A stretch of 36,518 nt of DNA. Source: Candidatus Syntrophosphaera sp. (GTDB taxonomy: Bacteria; Cloacimonadota; Cloacimonadia; Cloacimonadales; Cloacimonadaceae). This document shows, piece after piece, positions 1 to 8,414 of the stretch; the first letter of the stretch is position 1; every line of letters begins with the position of its first letter. The position numbers and the translations under genes are program-made. The notes beneath the pieces are model-generated. The model was not told the origin of the DNA. It saw only the letters and a program-made list of their open reading frames with translations, and did not search any database. The stretch spans positions 1 through 36,518 of the forward strand of contig JAHYIU010000011.1 in the NCBI GenBank assembly GCA_019429425.1, written 5' to 3'.

Positions 1-121
1 GGTAGATTATCGAACGGGTCGTTCCGCTTCCGGCTCCGGCCAGGACCAGCAGGGGGCCCTCAGTTTCGGTTACCACCCTGAACTGTTGGTCATTCAGCTC
101 TTTGCGAAAATCTGGGTGCAT
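1..121 (-). CDS. UvrD/PcrA-type ATP-dependent DNA helicase, N-terminal fragment
   Basis: Only the first 40 codons are inside the window; the gene runs off the left edge. The start [17 protein letters not shown] is the Q-motif region of superfamily 1A helicases. It is followed by [15 protein letters not shown], the Walker A segment. UvrD and PcrA normally read GAGSGKTR here, so the ATP-binding lysine is replaced by Thr (codon ACG, one base from AAG). The ATG at 121 lies 11 nt after the stop of the upstream lipoprotein gene, on the same strand. No clear Shine-Dalgarno sequence precedes it. Family assignment is from the motif. Whether the helicase is active, or the Lys-to-Thr change is a sequence error, cannot be told from this fragment. 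Confidence 0.8.
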   Translation of the reverse strand, partial: MHPDFRKELNDQQFRVVTETEGPLLVLAGAGSGTTRSIIY

Positions 122-132
122 TACAAACTGGC

Positions 133-546
133 TTAGGGCAGGACCCTGACGAAGATGGGATCGCAAGCCCTGCCTTCCAGATCCCCATCGGCATAGCTTA
201 TGTAGGCCGCCACCCTGTACCAATAGTCACCCTGCCTAACGTCTTCCACGTGGTTGAAAGACGTGGTGGTCACCTCGCCCACCACCTCATACTTGGAAAA
301 ATAGGCGTTGCTGCGATAGACCTTGAAGCCGTAGGGCAGGTCGCTGATGGGCGGGTCCCAGCTCCATTGCAGATAGACGTATTTTTGGGGAGCCCCAGCC
401 GGAGAAGTGTTGTAGGCCAGGTTGGTGACGGTTTTTGGCACTTCGATATCGGGATTTCCCAAGGGATCGAGGGGATTGTTTCTTTTCAATCCGCAGCCCA
501 CAAGCAGCGCCAAGATGAGTAATAGTGACAGTAGCGGTATCTTCAT
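133..546 (-). CDS. Fibronectin type III-like lipoprotein
   Basis: This gene encodes 137 residues. The N-terminus [18 protein letters not shown] is a lipoprotein signal with a good lipobox (LVGC), so Cys18 should be lipidated and the protein anchored in the envelope. After a linker with NPLDP, residues 38-137 resemble a single fibronectin type III beta-sandwich: [34 protein letters not shown]. Such domains usually mediate protein contacts; no catalytic motif is seen. It is the second-to-last gene of the minus-strand train and lies 9 nt after the DUF5683-type gene. Specific function is unknown. Confidence 0.75.
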   Translation of the reverse strand: MKIPLLSLLLILALLVGCGLKRNNPLDPLGNPDIEVPKTVTNLAYNTSPAGAPQKYVYLQWSWDPPISDLPYGFKVYRSNAYFSKYEVVGEVTTTSFNHVEDVRQGDYWYRVAAYISYADGDLEGRACDPIFVRVLP

Positions 547-555
547 TATCGATCC

Positions 556-1140
556 CTAAAACTTGAGCTGCAAGCCGTCCGGGCCCATGGTGAGGGTCTT
601 TTTCCCATATTTATCCACAATTTCCTGCCAGACCTGGGCGTTGTATTCATCGGTGGTGAGGATCACGTCGAAGATGTTGTAGGCCCAGATCACCGCGCCC
701 AGGCCAAGGAAGAGCATGGAGTACTGGCGTGGATTCTGCGCCGCGCTGTAGTATTCCTGGATCTCGTCCACCTGGGTGGCGTCCAGGTACTTATTATAAT
801 AGAAGCGGCTGCGGTCCCAAAAATAGAGCGATGCGCCCAAGGCCAGCAATTCGCTGCTCAGGATGACCGTGCCTTTGGTCCCGGCCTTGCTGGAGATCTG
901 GCCAAAACCGGGTACCATCACTGATTTGAGGATGGTGGTGCGAATCGGGCTGGACTCGATCTCATACATGTGGAGAAGCTGCTGGCGGTCCAGAAGCTCT
1001 TCCCTGTATGCGCTGCGGTCGCGCCAATCCTGCCAGCCGTATTTGGTGCTGTCGGAAAAGGCCTGGATGTCAAACTGGATCTGGGCGGCAAGGCCAAAGC
1101 TGATCAGGAGGAAAAGGAGGAGCGGGATGATTCTGGGCAT
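556..1140 (-). CDS. DUF5683-type membrane/secreted protein
   Basis: This gene encodes 194 residues from the ATG at 1140. A longer reading to 1212 exists, but the 1140 start gives a proper signal peptide (MPRIIPLLLFLLISFGLAAQ) and is preceded by GAGG at a good distance, just after the TPR gene stops at 1143. The segment SVMVPGFGQ, followed by a hydrophobic stretch, an aromatic FWDRSRFYYNKY segment and a second hydrophobic helix (MLFLGLGAVIWAYNIFDVI), is typical of the DUF5683 family of small envelope proteins. Family function is not established. The position between TPR and FN3 lipoprotein genes suggests an envelope role. Confidence 0.7.
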   Translation of the reverse strand: MPRIIPLLLFLLISFGLAAQIQFDIQAFSDSTKYGWQDWRDRSAYREELLDRQQLLHMYEIESSPIRTTILKSVMVPGFGQISSKAGTKGTVILSSELLALGASLYFWDRSRFYYNKYLDATQVDEIQEYYSAAQNPRQYSMLFLGLGAVIWAYNIFDVILTTDEYNAQVWQEIVDKYGKKTLTMGPDGLQLKF

Positions 1141-1142
1141 GG

Positions 1143-2552
1143 TTACCTCATCACATTTTCGGAAAGCTTGTTCAGAGGCAGTATGACCCGGTCGCGGAGA
1201 TTGACCTGCCAAAGGAAATAATGGGAAAGTGTGGGAGTGACCAGGTCGTAGCGGGCTTCATACTTGTATTGGCCGGCGGACATCATGATCTTCCAGCCCG
1301 AATCGCGGATCTCATTGGGATTGTGGATCCTGAGCAATTCATTTTTATGCTGTTGGATGCGGGTGTTCAGCAAACCGCCGCGATATTCGTTGACGATGCG
1401 TTGGGCGAAGGCCACTGGATTGGCCTGGGCCTGCACGAGGTTTTGCATCTGGAAGACCTTGTTACGGTATTGCTGAACGTTGTCAAGGTTGCTGGCCTGT
1501 TGATAGAGGTCCAGGGCTTCGGAGAATTTGCCGGAGGTTTCCGCCTTTTCGGCTTCCCGATAGATCTCGGCGGCCCGGGCGATGTTTGCCCTGGTGGCGT
1601 TCAAACGTGATATGGCCTGGGTCGCCAGGCTGTATTCCGGGATGATGTCGAATGTTTTCTGGTAGTGGAGGAGCGCGTTCTCAAAATCACGCTGGGCGGC
1701 GAGTTCGTTGCCCCGCTGGATGAACAGGGATGCCACCTGTTCCAGGCGCCGGTTGACCTCGTCCCGTTTGGAGGGGTCGTATTGCACGGCAATGCGGAAG
1801 AACCTGTCCGCCTCGAGGTAATTTTCGCCCTTCAGGAAACTCTCCGCCTGGTTGATGTAGGCTTCGCTGATCATCCTGTTGTTGGTCTCCCCTTCCACGA
1901 CAGGGTATTTTCCCAGCTCAAAGAGGATGCGCAGTCCTTCGCTGTAGTAGCCCGTGGTATAGAGCTGGCGGGCGTATTCCACCTTGGCGGGCACGATGCG
2001 CATGACCAGTTTGCGGGCCGCGACCTCCCAGACATTGTTGGGATACCCGTCAAAGAGGGCCATGTAATCCTGCCAGGCCGCCTCGTGGTCGATGAAGGTG
2101 TCCAGCCTGAAGCCTATCCTCCGGTGCAGCATCTCAGCTCTGAGCACCGAACCGGGGATCTCCCTGATGATGGCATTCACATATTCCAGGGACAGGCGTT
2201 GGTTTTTTTCTTTCAAAGCCTTGTCTGCCAGTGTCTTGTAGACGTTGCCCAAGGCTTGGTCGGCCTCGGTGGAATTGGAGAGCTTGAGAAAGCGGATGGC
2301 CAGGTCCCAGCTTTCCCGTTGCAGCGCCATCAAGCCCAGTTCATAGTAGGATTGGGCGCGCAGCATCTCGCTGCGGGTGACGAGAGCGCCGTTCCGGCCG
2401 GTTCTGATATAGGCGTCCAGTTCCTCGATAGCCGCGGCGTAGCGTTTGTTCCGATAGTGGTCTTCGGCACTTCTGAGTTTATTGATCTCGCAGGCGCCCT
2501 GGGCCAGGGCCACGATCAGAATGAGAACCAGTTTTATTCTTGCTTTTTTCAT
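1143..2552 (-). CDS. TPR-repeat lipoprotein
   Basis: This gene encodes 469 residues. The N-terminus MKKARIKLVLILIVALAQGAC is a signal sequence ending in a weak lipobox (QGAC), so it may be a lipoprotein; Cys21 is the candidate lipidated residue. The rest is alpha-helical with repeated TPR-like pairs, such as AEDHYRNKRYAAAIEELDAY (about 29-48), AEIYREAEKAETSGKFSEAL and ALDLYQQASNL. Such repeats act as protein-binding scaffolds. The start codon overlaps the stop of the metallo-beta-lactamase gene (TGATG at 2550-2554), so the two are probably translationally coupled. The exact partner is unknown. Confidence 0.8.
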   Translation of the reverse strand: MKKARIKLVLILIVALAQGACEINKLRSAEDHYRNKRYAAAIEELDAYIRTGRNGALVTRSEMLRAQSYYELGLMALQRESWDLAIRFLKLSNSTEADQALGNVYKTLADKALKEKNQRLSLEYVNAIIREIPGSVLRAEMLHRRIGFRLDTFIDHEAAWQDYMALFDGYPNNVWEVAARKLVMRIVPAKVEYARQLYTTGYYSEGLRILFELGKYPVVEGETNNRMISEAYINQAESFLKGENYLEADRFFRIAVQYDPSKRDEVNRRLEQVASLFIQRGNELAAQRDFENALLHYQKTFDIIPEYSLATQAISRLNATRANIARAAEIYREAEKAETSGKFSEALDLYQQASNLDNVQQYRNKVFQMQNLVQAQANPVAFAQRIVNEYRGGLLNTRIQQHKNELLRIHNPNEIRDSGWKIMMSAGQYKYEARYDLVTPTLSHYFLWQVNLRDRVILPLNKLSENVMR

Positions 2553-3292
2553 CAGGGAATGCTGTAGATATTGTCTTCCAGGGCTGGCTGCATGAGTTCC
2601 TGGGGATTTTCCGCCAGCTGGGCTTGCAGGGATTCCGAGATCCCATGCGTGAGCAGGATGCGCGTTATCCCGGCATAGCTCAGCTTGAAGATCTGCGCGG
2701 GCTCAGGATGCAATGCGTCGACGATCACCGTGTGGCAGTCCCTCAGGAATAGCTGGATGCAGTCTGTGGTGGCGATGTCTGATGTATAGGCCAGATCTCC
2801 AGCGGGAGAACTGATCCGGAAGGCGTAGGAATTCATCTGGTTGGCGAGCTGACTGGCCGCGATGAATTCTTCATAGCCGCGCAAATGGTCTGTCAGAGCG
2901 ATGGTCACGTCATCATGATGGAGCTCGGCTTCGCGGCAATCCAGGATCTGCAGCGGGAAAGGGAAGCGTTGGGGAAAGGTGTAGAAAAACTGGAAGGTTT
3001 CCATCATCCCGCCCGGTCGCTCGGGAAGAAAGAGCTGGAGCGGTTTCTGCCTTTTCTGCAGGTAGAGCATCTGCAAAACCATGAACAATCCGGACACATG
3101 GTCGGGATGATAATGGCTGATGAATATAGCGTCCAAAACATCTCCGGCCAGGCCGTGCCTGAGCAACTGCCATGAGGTTCCCTCGCCGCAATCGAACAGC
3201 AGGTGCTTGCCTTCGCTGTTCACATACAGGCTGCTCAGATGGCTGCCCTGTTCCGGCAATCCGGAACCTGTTCCCAGAAGGATGAATCTCAT
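2552..3292 (-). CDS. RNase Z-like metallo-beta-lactamase fold hydrolase
   Basis: This gene encodes 246 residues. The metal-binding signature SHYHPDHVSG (His60, His62, Asp64, His65) fits the beta-lactamase-fold HxHxDH motif. N-terminal LLGTGSGLPEQGSHLSSLYV and LLFDCGEGT match the RNase Z / arylsulfatase-like group. Further family landmarks are TSDIATTD (metal-ligand Asp region) and ILLTHGIS near the C-terminus. Members process tRNA 3' ends or hydrolyse small substrates; which applies here is not shown. It lacks a recognisable long exosite arm, and the second half is short for a canonical 300-residue RNase Z. It overlaps both neighbours by a few bases, consistent with one operon. Confidence 0.8.
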   Translation of the reverse strand: MRFILLGTGSGLPEQGSHLSSLYVNSEGKHLLFDCGEGTSWQLLRHGLAGDVLDAIFISHYHPDHVSGLFMVLQMLYLQKRQKPLQLFLPERPGGMMETFQFFYTFPQRFPFPLQILDCREAELHHDDVTIALTDHLRGYEEFIAASQLANQMNSYAFRISSPAGDLAYTSDIATTDCIQLFLRDCHTVIVDALHPEPAQIFKLSYAGITRILLTHGISESLQAQLAENPQELMQPALEDNIYSIP

Positions 3293-4392
3293 TGCCCAAC
3301 CTTGTTTTTTTTCTGCTGGTTATGCGGCACCACGATGGGGATCTGGTCCAGCTTGCTGCCCATGACCAGAAAGAAGATCGCGAACATCAGGGTCGTGGCC
3401 AGCAGCAGGATCCTGTTGCCGGTGATGAAGATGATGATGGTGGTCAGCACGATCAGGATGTTGATCGCGTAAACTATCAGGGCAGTGATCTTTATGGAAC
3501 CGAGGGCGGTGTTTATGCGATGGGTGGAATGATCCCTGCCGCCCTGCATCACGTGCCGTCCGTCCCGTTTGCGGGTATAGCTCACCAGCGAGATGTCGAA
3601 GATGGCGTAGCTGAGCAGGAGCACAGGCAACAGGTAAAACATGTTGTCTTCCCTGGTCAGGACAGCGTAACGCGCCATCAGGATCCCCATCGAGGAGAGG
3701 AAATAACCGATGAACATCGATCCGGCATCGCCCAGGAAGATCTTGGCGGGATTGAAATTGTAAGGCAGGAAACCAAAGGTGGAGCCCGCGAAGCTCAATG
3801 AGATCAAGCCGATGAAGGCCATCTCGCTGCCGTTGGAACTGGTGGTATTGGTGAGGCTGAAAGCGAAGAAGCCCAAACCCAGGATCCCGGCCATGCCGCT
3901 GATGATGCCGTCCATGTTGTCCAGGAAGTTCAGGGCGTTCATCAGGCCCACCATCCAGAGCACCATGATGGGCAGGGAAACATAGACCGATCCAAACATG
4001 TCCTGCAATTCCGGAAGCTGGAAATTGCTCAGGATGAAGACCAGGCTGACCGTCAACTGGCCCAGCAGCTTAACGGCGGGATTCATGCCCCTGAGGTCGT
4101 CGAGCAGGCCGAGGCAGACGATGATCACTGTCCCCAGCAGATAGCCGATCATGGCTGTGTCGAAATAGCGGGCTGGAGATATCGTAACGTCGTAGAGGCA
4201 AAGCAGGATGAAACCGATGAAGACGCTCAGCCCACCCAGCAGGGGAGTGCTGCTCAGGTGGATCTTCCGCGCTTCCGGCTTATCCACGAAGTTCAGCGCG
4301 CGCGCCATCCTGATGATGAACGGCGTCAGACTGTACACGAGCAACCAGGACATAATGAACACACTAGCGTATTCCCATGTCCGATCTTCCAT
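3289..4392 (-). CDS. WecA/MraY-family undecaprenyl-phosphate glycosyl-1-phosphate transferase
   Basis: This gene encodes 367 residues and a polytopic membrane protein of about ten hydrophobic helices. It has the landmarks of the family that transfers a sugar-1-phosphate from UDP-sugar to undecaprenyl phosphate: PEARKIHLSSTPLLGG, the LGLLDDLRG Asp pair (Asp98, Asp99), NALNFLDNMDG (Asp158, Asp161), NPAKIFLGDAGS (Asp222) and a late GGRDHSTHR. These fit WecA/TagO/RfbE-like enzymes better than MraY, so it probably starts an O-antigen- or cell-surface-polymer pathway. The substrate sugar cannot be read from the sequence. A 143-bp gap separates it from lpxA upstream; it contains a TTGACA box at 4444-4449 (minus) but no convincing -10. 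Confidence 0.85.
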   Translation of the reverse strand: MEDRTWEYASVFIMSWLLVYSLTPFIIRMARALNFVDKPEARKIHLSSTPLLGGLSVFIGFILLCLYDVTISPARYFDTAMIGYLLGTVIIVCLGLLDDLRGMNPAVKLLGQLTVSLVFILSNFQLPELQDMFGSVYVSLPIMVLWMVGLMNALNFLDNMDGIISGMAGILGLGFFAFSLTNTTSSNGSEMAFIGLISLSFAGSTFGFLPYNFNPAKIFLGDAGSMFIGYFLSSMGILMARYAVLTREDNMFYLLPVLLLSYAIFDISLVSYTRKRDGRHVMQGGRDHSTHRINTALGSIKITALIVYAINILIVLTTIIIFITGNRILLLATTLMFAIFFLVMGSKLDQIPIVVPHNQQKKNKVGQ

Positions 4393-4535
4393 AACGATAC
4401 TCCAGTTGATAGTTTAGGCAAAACTCGCGGCTGCCGGTTTTTTGTCAATGCAAAAAGGGCTGCGGTCCGAACGGGATAAGTTTTTATGGATCGCATCCAT
4501 CTTCCATCCTGCACCAAGCGAAACCTGTGCCGCGA

Positions 4536-5309
4536 TCAGGTGGATAGGCCCCGCTCCGCGTTGCGGACGAAATCGGCAAACACCTTTTGCTCCGGGGTCA
4601 GTTCTCCCAGCGAGTCCACGGCTTCCAGGGCCTGGGAGGTGTTCAATCCCTCTCGGTAAAAGAGGTTGTAGATCCTCTTGATGGCGGCGATGGATTCGTT
4701 GGAAAAGCCTTTGCGCATCAATCCCACGCTGTTCAGGCCGACCGTTTTATAGGGATTTCCCTGGCCGCGGGTGTAGGGGGCGATATCTTTTTTGATCGCG
4801 GATGCCCCTCCCACAAAGGCGTGCGTCCCAATATGCACAAACTGGTGGATGGCAGTAGCGCCTCCGATCGTTACGTGGTCTGAGATCACCAGATGGCCCG
4901 CCATTTGGACCGTGTTGGCGATCACACAAAACGAGCCGATTTGGCAATTGTGGGCCACGTGGACGTATTCCATCAGGAGGTTGTTATCCCCAACGACGGT
5001 GTCTTCCGCGGCCTGGTTGGAGCGGTTGATGGTCACGAACTCCCGGATGGTGTTTCTGCTGCCGATGCGCAGGCCGGTGAGTTCGCCTGTGAATTTCAGG
5101 TCCTGGGGTTCGGTGCCGATCACGGCATAGGCGAAAAACCTGTTGTCGAGGCCGATCTGGGTCTGGCCGGAGACGATGACGTTGGAGACAAGGGTGTTTC
5201 GGGCTCCCAGTATGACTTCTGGGCCGATCTGGCAATAGGGTCCGATGACGCAATCATCGCCGATGACGGCCCCTGCCTCGATGATCGCGGTGGGGTGGAT
5301 GCGGGTCAT
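4536..5309 (-). CDS. lpxA: UDP-N-acetylglucosamine O-acyltransferase (LpxA)
   Basis: This gene encodes 257 residues, close to the E. coli length of 262. The enzyme transfers a 3-hydroxyacyl chain from ACP to the 3-OH of UDP-GlcNAc, the first step of lipid A synthesis in the cytoplasm. The sequence has left-handed parallel beta-helix hexapeptide repeats from residue 5 on, such as HPTAIIEAGAVIGDDCVIG. The catalytic His motif is VHVAHNCQIG (His120). GGATAIHQFVHIG and GLMRKGFS are conserved LpxA landmarks. The start overlaps the lpxC-fabZ stop by 4 nt, so translation is coupled. Acyl-chain length preference is not evident. Confidence 0.95.
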   Translation of the reverse strand: MTRIHPTAIIEAGAVIGDDCVIGPYCQIGPEVILGARNTLVSNVIVSGQTQIGLDNRFFAYAVIGTEPQDLKFTGELTGLRIGSRNTIREFVTINRSNQAAEDTVVGDNNLLMEYVHVAHNCQIGSFCVIANTVQMAGHLVISDHVTIGGATAIHQFVHIGTHAFVGGASAIKKDIAPYTRGQGNPYKTVGLNSVGLMRKGFSNESIAAIKRIYNLFYREGLNTSQALEAVDSLGELTPEQKVFADFVRNAERGLST

Positions 5310-6703
5310 TTGTTCTTCTCCTGGAGCATGGCCATGAAATCGCCTTCGGCCACCTTTTCCGAGCCGACAAAGGCTTCGCCGTGCATTTTTGAGATCGTCT
5401 TCTTCAGCGAGATCACTTTCATCTCGTAGCGCAAAGTATCGCCGGGCAGAACGGGTTTGCGGAACTTGACGTTGTCGATGGAGGCGAAATAGGCCACATA
5501 TTGGGACGGGTCAGCGAGTTGATTGAGCAAGATAATGCCTCCTGTCTGCGCCATTCCTTCGATGATGAGCACTCCGGGCATGATCGGATGGCCGGGGAAA
5601 TGGCCCTGGAAGAAGGGTTCGTTGATGGTGACGTTCTTGATGCCGATGATGGATTCAGAGGGTTTGAGGTCGATGATCTTATCCACCAGCAGGAAGGGAT
5701 AGCGATGGGGTATGATGCGCATGATGGCATTGATGTCGAACACCACGTCCTTGGCGTCGGTTTTTTGGTATTGCTTCTTAAGCTCCTGCTTGAGCTGGAT
5801 CTTGCGCAGCTTTTTCACCAGTTCCACATTGGTCTTGTGGCCGCTGCGGGCAGCCAGGATGTGGCCCCGGATGGGCATTCCCAGCAGGGCGATATCGCCC
5901 AGGAGATCAACCACCTTGTGGCGCACGAATTCATTGTGATAGCGCAGGGGATGGTTGTTCAGGATCCCTTCCGGGGAGACGGTGACCGGTTCATGGTAGC
6001 CAAAAACGTCCTGCAAGTGCTTCAGTTCGGCGTCGGTCATGTCCGGCTCCGCGATCACGAGGGCGTTTTCCAGCGAACCGCCTTTGATCAGGCCCATTTC
6101 CTTGAGCTGCAGGATCTCGTTGATGAAACAGAAGGTGCGGGCACCGGCGAATTCCTTTTCGAAGTGCTTGATGCTTGGCAGCCAGGTATATTGGGTGCCC
6201 AGATAGGGATGCTTGTAATCGATCATGAAGGTGACCTTCAGTTCGTTGGAGGGCACGATCACGATATCCACGTTCTCTTCCCCGGCTGAAAAACTGATCG
6301 CTTCGTCAAATTCGAAATAGACCCGCTCGGAATCCTGCTGCACCAGGCCGGCTTTGCGCAGAAGATTCAGGAAAACGATTGGCGAGCCGTCCGCCACCGG
6401 AGCTTCCGGGCCGTCGATCTCGATGCGGATGTTGTCGATCGCCAGGCCTTTGATGGCGGAAAGGACGTGCTCGATCGTTCCCACGGTGGCGCTTTTGAGG
6501 CCGATCGTGGTCCCGCGTGATATATCCACCACGTGGTCGATGTCCGCGGGGATCTCCGGTTTGTCGGGCAGGTCGACCCGGACGAAAACAATGCCTTCGT
6601 CCTTCTGGGCTGGTTTGAAGCGGATCGTGGAGATCTCGCCGGAATGGAGTCCGATCCCGGTGTAGGATACTTCTGAACGGATCGTATGTTTAAACTCTGT
6701 CAT
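5306..6703 (-). CDS. lpxC/fabZ: Bifunctional UDP-3-O-acyl-GlcNAc deacetylase / 3-hydroxyacyl-ACP dehydratase (LpxC-FabZ fusion)
   Basis: This gene encodes 465 residues and two fused enzymes. Residues 1-305 are LpxC, the zinc deacetylase that commits carbon to lipid A. Zinc ligands are His79 ([11 protein letters not shown]) and His262 and Asp266 ([10 protein letters not shown]), and the general-acid His289 lies in SGHKTN. Residues 320-465 are FabZ, which dehydrates 3-hydroxyacyl-ACP in fatty acid elongation. It has HRYPFLLVD and the catalytic His368/Glu382 pair in [20 protein letters not shown]. The fusion is known from Bacteroidetes and some other phyla. It may balance use of the shared 3-hydroxyacyl-ACP pool. 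It lies between lpxD (3-nt gap) and lpxA (4-nt overlap). Confidence 0.95.
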   Translation of the reverse strand: MTEFKHTIRSEVSYTGIGLHSGEISTIRFKPAQKDEGIVFVRVDLPDKPEIPADIDHVVDISRGTTIGLKSATVGTIEHVLSAIKGLAIDNIRIEIDGPEAPVADGSPIVFLNLLRKAGLVQQDSERVYFEFDEAISFSAGEENVDIVIVPSNELKVTFMIDYKHPYLGTQYTWLPSIKHFEKEFAGARTFCFINEILQLKEMGLIKGGSLENALVIAEPDMTDAELKHLQDVFGYHEPVTVSPEGILNNHPLRYHNEFVRHKVVDLLGDIALLGMPIRGHILAARSGHKTNVELVKKLRKIQLKQELKKQYQKTDAKDVVFDINAIMRIIPHRYPFLLVDKIIDLKPSESIIGIKNVTINEPFFQGHFPGHPIMPGVLIIEGMAQTGGIILLNQLADPSQYVAYFASIDNVKFRKPVLPGDTLRYEMKVISLKKTISKMHGEAFVGSEKVAEGDFMAMLQEKNK

Positions 6704-6706
6704 GGC

Positions 6707-7750
6707 TCAGTCCTTGTCGGGGTGGTTTTTTTGCTGTTTGATGAAATTCCTGTATATCTCCGGCAGGTGCTTCTGGGCGACGAAGTTGCGTTTGAAGGTG
6801 TTGGCATCCACGGCGGGAGATCCCAGGTAACGGCCGTCCGCCGGGATGTCTGAAGTGACGCCAGCCTGGGCTCCGATCATGGCCCTGTCGCCGATGGTCA
6901 GATGTCCTGCCGCGCCCACCTGTCCGGCGAGATAAACGTAATCGCCCAAAATCGTGCTTCCAGCCAGGCCAACATGGGCGCAGAGGATGCAGTGCCTGCC
7001 AATGCGGCAATTATGGCCGATCTGGACATGGTTGTCGATCTTGGTGCCGTCTCCCACCAGCGTGGTGCTGAGCGTGCCGCGGTCGATGGCTGTGTTGGCG
7101 CCGATCTCCACGTTGTTGCCAATCCGCACGTTGCCGATCTGGGGGATCTTGTGCTGCATCCCGTCCATGAGGATGAAGCCAAAGCCGTCCGCCCCGATCA
7201 CCGCACCGCTATGGATGATGGTATCACTGCCGACCTCGCATTCTGGGTATACGACAACATTGGGGTAGAGCCTGGTTCCCGCGCCGATGGTGACATCATC
7301 CCCAAGCACGCAATTGGCGCCGATACAGACGCCAGCGCCGATCCGGCAATTCCTGCCGACTACGGAGTTGGCCCCCAGGCTGACACCTTCTCCCACATCT
7401 GCCGAGGGATCCATCACCGCGGAGGGATGGATGCCCGGCTGGGGCTTGTCTGAACACTTTTCCAGCCACCAACTGACCAGACGCATCAACCCGAAATAGG
7501 GCTTGGGATGCAGGATCAGATTGCGGCCAGGCAGCTTTGAAGCTCCTTCCGGAGTGCAGAATATCAAGCCCGCGGATGAGTTCTGAACCACGGCCAGATA
7601 TTTTTCCTGCTCCCAGAAGATGATGCTGGCCGGATCGGCCTCGGCGGGATCGGCAACGCTTTGCAGCAGGAGGTCTTCACTGCCGCGATACTCCCCTCCG
7701 CAAACCGCCAATATCTCCGCGGGTTTGAGGGCCTGAGCGAATTTCTTCAT
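6707..7750 (-). CDS. lpxD: UDP-3-O-acylglucosamine N-acyltransferase (LpxD)
   Basis: This gene encodes 347 residues. LpxD adds the second 3-hydroxyacyl chain to the 2-amino group made by LpxC. The N-terminal 105 residues form the uridine-binding domain (SVADPAEADPASIIFWEQEKY). They are followed by hexapeptide repeats from IHPSAVMDPSADVGEGVSLG on. NHVQIGHNCRIG carries the expected catalytic His (His246). YLGSPAVD and a helical C-terminus complete the usual fold. The start overlaps the ompH-like stop by 4 nt, and the stop is 3 nt from lpxC-fabZ. The order skp, lpxD, lpxC/fabZ, lpxA is a common envelope operon pattern. Confidence 0.95.
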   Translation of the reverse strand: MKKFAQALKPAEILAVCGGEYRGSEDLLLQSVADPAEADPASIIFWEQEKYLAVVQNSSAGLIFCTPEGASKLPGRNLILHPKPYFGLMRLVSWWLEKCSDKPQPGIHPSAVMDPSADVGEGVSLGANSVVGRNCRIGAGVCIGANCVLGDDVTIGAGTRLYPNVVVYPECEVGSDTIIHSGAVIGADGFGFILMDGMQHKIPQIGNVRIGNNVEIGANTAIDRGTLSTTLVGDGTKIDNHVQIGHNCRIGRHCILCAHVGLAGSTILGDYVYLAGQVGAAGHLTIGDRAMIGAQAGVTSDIPADGRYLGSPAVDANTFKRNFVAQKHLPEIYRNFIKQQKNHPDKD

Positions 7751-8373
7751 GGTTTGTCGGGTTTGAACTCGTCTCTGAACATGTCTTCGGGTTTGGTCTC
7801 TCCGCCAATGGGGAACTGCTGTTCCTCAGGCTTGAAATCGTCGTCGGTGGGCCTCACGGTGTCTTTGTTGAGCTCAAGCAGGATCTGGTCCGTCAGGTCC
7901 AGAGAAGGCAGGGCGTAGAGGACGGTGCCCATACTGACGTCGAAGATCATCGTGTATTTCTCGTCCTCAGCGGTCTTCTTGATCAGATTGTGGATCTTGA
8001 GGGTGAGGGGGTCGATCAGTTCGCGGTAGCGTTGTTCCGCTCTTCCGCCTTCGCCGAAGTATTCCTCCAGCATCCTGCCGGCCTCGGCCTTCCGGGCGTC
8101 GATCTTGGACTGGGCTTCGCGCTTGGCGGCCTCGGTCTTGGTGAGTTTATCGATCTCGAAATTGCGTTCCATCTGCTTGATCTGTTCGTCAAGCTGGCGG
8201 ATCTGGTTGGTCCAGTTTTGCTTGTCCAGATTGAACAGGCGCGAGATCTCGGCCGCTTCATTGCTTTCCAGAAGCAGGCGGTCGGTATTCACATAGCCCA
8301 GCTTGGCTGCCTGGGAAAATCCCAGGGAAACCAGTCCCAAGCCCAACAGGATGAGTATCAGGGTCTTTTTCAT
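7747..8373 (-). CDS. OmpH/Skp-family periplasmic chaperone
   Basis: This gene encodes 208 residues. Signal peptide MKKTLILILLGLGLVSLGFSQA is followed by KLGYVNTDRLLLESNEA, the typical start of OmpH/Skp proteins. A long charged coiled coil at about residues 50-110 (DEQIKQMERNFE, RKAEAGRMLEEYF) forms the tentacles that hold unfolded outer-membrane proteins in Skp. The end AEDEKYTMIFDVSMGTVLY is the conserved body beta-strand region. AGGAG lies just upstream of the start. The context next to lpxD is as in many diderms. A Pro/Glu-rich tail of about 40 residues is longer than in E. coli Skp. Confidence 0.85.
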   Translation of the reverse strand: MKKTLILILLGLGLVSLGFSQAAKLGYVNTDRLLLESNEAAEISRLFNLDKQNWTNQIRQLDEQIKQMERNFEIDKLTKTEAAKREAQSKIDARKAEAGRMLEEYFGEGGRAEQRYRELIDPLTLKIHNLIKKTAEDEKYTMIFDVSMGTVLYALPSLDLTDQILLELNKDTVRPTDDDFKPEEQQFPIGGETKPEDMFRDEFKPDKP

Positions 8374-8414
8374 TGTATCTCCTAAATCTTTATCGGTTCA
8401 AGCTTTCCGCCGGA

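Noticed and set aside
1665-2567. Plus-strand open frame of 300 codons opposite the TPR lipoprotein
   Set aside because: It is a shadow of the TPR gene, which has a signal sequence, repeats and operon coupling. The antisense product has no motif.
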